Shown here: piece after piece, positions 62,342 to 64,000 of the stretch | Numbering within the stretch: the first letter of the stretch is position 1 | How the letters are laid out: each line of letters starts with the position of its first letter | DNA from: Thalassococcus_A lentus | Lineage (GTDB): Bacteria > Pseudomonadota > Alphaproteobacteria > Rhodobacterales > Rhodobacteraceae | DNA: 64,000 bases | Direction: 5' to 3' | Assembly: GCF_028023555.1 (NCBI RefSeq) | Contig: NZ_JAQIOY010000008.1 | Coordinates: forward strand, 104,749-168,748 | Position numbers and translations under genes: made by a program | Notes under the pieces: generated by a model | Told to the model about the DNA's origin: nothing | Database searches by the model: none | What the model saw: the letters and a program-made list of their open reading frames with translations, nothing else

Positions 62342-63571
62342 ATGCGCCGTGTTGTCGTTACCGGTCTGGGGGTTGTGTCCTCGATCGGGAATAATGCCGA
62401 AGAGGTTCTCGCCTCGCTGAAAGCCGGAAAATCCGGGATCACTGCCAATGAGGCAATGAAGGAGCACGGCTTCCGCAGTCAGATTGCCGGAGACATCAAG
62501 CTGGATGTTTCAGAGCATATCGACAAGCGCACTTTGCGTTTCATGGGGCCCGGCGCCGCCTATGCTTATATCGCGATGGGGCAGGCGATTGCCGATAGCG
62601 GACTGGAGCAGGACGACATTGTAAACCCGCGCACCGGTCTGGTTGCCGGATCGGGCGGGCCATCCACGAGCGCAATGCTCACAGCGCATCAAACCGTTCT
62701 GAAAAACGGCGCGACCAAACGCATCGGGCCGTTTGCCGTGCCCAAGTGCATGTGCTCAACGGTCAGCGCCAACCTTGCCACGGCGTATCAGATCAAAGGC
62801 ATCAACTATTCGATCACCTCGGCCTGTTCGACATCTCTGCACTGCATCGGCAACGCAGCCGAGCAGATCATGCTGGGTAAACAGGACGTCATGTTTGCGG
62901 GTGGCGGAGAAGAGCTGGACTGGACACTGTCGTGTCTATTCGATGCCATGGGTGCGATGTCTTCCAAGTACAATGACACCCCCGAACGGGCCAGCCGCGC
63001 CTTTGACGCGGATCGCGACGGCTTTGTGATCGGTGGCGGCGGTGGCATCGTCGTTCTGGAAGAGCTTGAGCACGCCAAAGCTCGCGGCGCCAAGATTTAT
63101 GCCGAGGTGACCGGCTACGGCGCCACGTCCGATGGCGCTGATATGGTGGCCCCTTCCGGCGAAGGCGGAGAGCGGGCGATGCGCGTTGCCTTGTCCACGC
63201 TGCCAGAAGGCCGCAGCGTCAGCTATATCAATGCACATGGAACTTCGACGCCGGTCGGTGACGTTGGCGAAATCGAAGCCGTCCGCCGCGTGTTTGGCGA
63301 TGGCTCCACACCGCCGGTGTCTTCGACAAAGTCGATGACCGGTCATTCTCAGGGTGCAACCGGCGCACAGGAGGCGATCTACTGCCTGCTCGCGCTTGAG
63401 CATGATTTCATCATTCCCTCGATCAACGTCGAAACGCTTGATCCAGCTTTGAAACCCGCCGAGATTGCCACTTCCTTGGTGGAAAATGCTGGTCTCGATT
63501 CTGTCATGACCAACTCTTTTGGGTTTGGCGGCACAAACGGATCGATGGTGATGAGCAAGTACCGAGACTGA
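62342..63571 (+). CDS. fabB: 3-oxoacyl-ACP synthase I
   Basis: Condensing enzyme (409 residues) of unsaturated fatty-acid elongation. Nucleophile C162 is in YSITSACSTSLHCIG, and the two His residues are in YINAHGTSTPVGD and KSMTGHSQGATGAQ. The C-terminal NSFGFGGTNGS is also typical. ATG at 62342 has AAGGAGG upstream; the longer frame is non-coding. It has its own promoter space after the terminator at 62194-62222. Confidence 0.94.
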   Translation: MRRVVVTGLGVVSSIGNNAEEVLASLKAGKSGITANEAMKEHGFRSQIAGDIKLDVSEHIDKRTLRFMGPGAAYAYIAMGQAIADSGLEQDDIVNPRTGLVAGSGGPSTSAMLTAHQTVLKNGATKRIGPFAVPKCMCSTVSANLATAYQIKGINYSITSACSTSLHCIGNAAEQIMLGKQDVMFAGGGEELDWTLSCLFDAMGAMSSKYNDTPERASRAFDADRDGFVIGGGGGIVVLEELEHAKARGAKIYAEVTGYGATSDGADMVAPSGEGGERAMRVALSTLPEGRSVSYINAHGTSTPVGDVGEIEAVRRVFGDGSTPPVSSTKSMTGHSQGATGAQEAIYCLLALEHDFIIPSINVETLDPALKPAEIATSLVENAGLDSVMTNSFGFGGTNGSMVMSKYRD

Positions 63572-63610
63572 TCGTTCGGCTCAGCGCGGCCGGGCAACCA
63601 ACGACCGGTT

Positions 63611-63641
63611 TGGCGACGCATTTTGCGTCGCCATTTTTTTT
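63611..63641 (+). terminator. Intrinsic terminator after fabB
   Basis: A perfect 9-bp stem (63611-63619 TGGCGACGC with 63625-63633) with loop ATTTT is followed by eight T residues. Confidence 0.94.
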
Positions 63642-63772
63642 GACTTTCGGTCGTGCCTTTGTTCCATGCGCCGCATTTTGATCAAGCAATGCCGTTCCAT
63701 GGGCAGCGATGACCGGACCACAAAGTTAGAGGCTGATGGCTGGCCATGTTCAATCCGCCAAACAGGCCCCAG

Positions 63773-63786
63773 CTGGAAATTTCCAG
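63773..63786. promoter_or_regulatory. 14-bp palindrome before the last gene
   Basis: CTGGAAATTTCCAG is a perfect 14-bp palindrome 10 nt before a TTGACT (-35-like, 63796-63801), with a weak CATAAA after it. It is a candidate activator or repressor site for the gene at 63873. Confidence 0.5.
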
Positions 63787-63872
63787 ATTCATGAGTTGAC
63801 TGTTAGGAAAAAAAATTGAACATAAAGAAAATTACACATTGGTGTGCTTCAGCAAGCTCAGGGAGATAATCA

Positions 63873-64000
63873 ATGGCGCCGCTCGACGAACGCAAGGGCG
63901 TGTGGAAATCCGCACCGGGGAAGGGTCGCAGGACGCCGAAGGGTCGTCAGTATGATGATGCTGCGCTTTCTGAGGTTCGTGGTTTGCTTGGCTCTTCGCC
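63873..64000 (+). CDS. NuoE/FdsG-like oxidoreductase subunit, N-terminal part (cut by window edge)
   Basis: Forty-two codons are visible: MAPLDERKGVWKSAPGKGRR, then TPKGRQYDDAALSEVRGLLG. The basic start and the GRQxDDxALxEVRxLLG block resemble the N-terminus of NuoE/FdsG-type 2Fe-2S subunits of NAD-linked formate dehydrogenases. Too little is visible to be sure. SD GGGAG lies before the ATG. A palindromic operator and TTGACT promoter lie upstream. Confidence 0.5.
   Translation, partial: MAPLDERKGVWKSAPGKGRRTPKGRQYDDAALSEVRGLLGSS

Larger units (their letters stand above)
63572..63872. other. Intergenic region after fabB
   Basis: 301 nt with no gene. It holds the fabB terminator, a TTGATCAA palindrome at 63677-63684 that lacks the FNR spacing, the 14-bp palindrome at 63773-63786 and a TTGACT promoter-like hexamer at 63796-63801. 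Confidence 0.6.

Noticed and set aside
63677..63684. TTGATCAA as a second FNR site
   Set aside because: The half-sites touch without the 4-nt spacer of an FNR box.

Overview
The window looks like a chromosomal segment of a marine Rhodobacterales (Roseobacter-group) alphaproteobacterium. Signs of this are the fbc/pet cytochrome bc1 operon with a Rhodobacter-type Rieske protein, Irr next to fabA, DUF484 next to xerC, an FnrL-type box before uspA, an NDUFS4-like protein, and several small secreted proteins of the kind seen in this group. Gene density is high and most genes are housekeeping or catabolic. There is no prophage, CRISPR array or intact mobile element; one decayed IS5-type transposase fragment is present.

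Layout. 1-3.7 kb: the 5' end of aroC (leaving the window), then a TPP riboswitch and the thiamine ABC transporter thiBPQ. 3.7-6.5 kb: petABC on the minus strand, facing thiQ across a bidirectional terminator. 6.7-9.8 kb: an outer-membrane barrel, a GST, xerC and DUF484. 9.9-11.4 kb: an FNR-type box, uspA, a hemerythrin-like protein and a zinc-ribbon protein. 11.4-16 kb: a tiny lipoprotein, two secreted proteins, uvrB, an NDUFS4-like protein, a GNAT and tRNA-Arg(TCT). 16.2-24.6 kb: a probable organophosphodiester (glycerophosphodiester-like) scavenging locus, made of a HAD phosphatase, a DeoR regulator with candidate operators, a Ugp-type ABC transporter, a GpdQ/CpdA-type phosphodiesterase and a Na/Pi cotransporter. 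24.6-25.2 kb: the IS5 remnant. 25.2-28.2 kb: an aldo/keto reductase and an SLC13 carrier. 28.2-35.2 kb: a divergent inositol/cyclitol catabolic cluster (iolC-iolB-aldolase against two Gfo/Idh dehydrogenases and an inosose-type TIM barrel) with a LacI regulator and a perfect LacI-type operator. 35.4-39.1 kb: MltB-like transglycosylase, a degenerate vanadium-haloperoxidase homologue and an HExxH lipoprotein. 39.2-42.5 kb: parE, folA, thyA. 42.8-45.1 kb: a TbpB-like lipoprotein paired with a Slam-type outer-membrane translocon. 45.2-47.0 kb: gloA and two tandem DUF1194 proteins. 47.0-53.9 kb: MarR, sdhE, an XRE regulator, aatA, several small proteins, an IMPase, a GFA protein and a rhomboid. 53.9-58.5 kb: putA with divergent putR, and a TPR protein. 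58.6-63.6 kb: tRNA-Leu(TAA), irr, fabA, then a Hint-domain protein and a small secreted protein lying between fabA and fabB. 63.9 kb: the start of a NuoE/FdsG-like gene.

The most interesting items are the Slam/TbpB-like pair, the haloperoxidase homologue that seems to have lost part of its vanadate site, the Hint-domain protein with three internal repeats between fabA and fabB, the phosphodiester locus with its operators and an internal terminator after the binding-protein gene, and the iol cluster that lacks iolD and iolA. I see no wholly new multi-gene system. All family assignments come from reading motifs; no database search was run.
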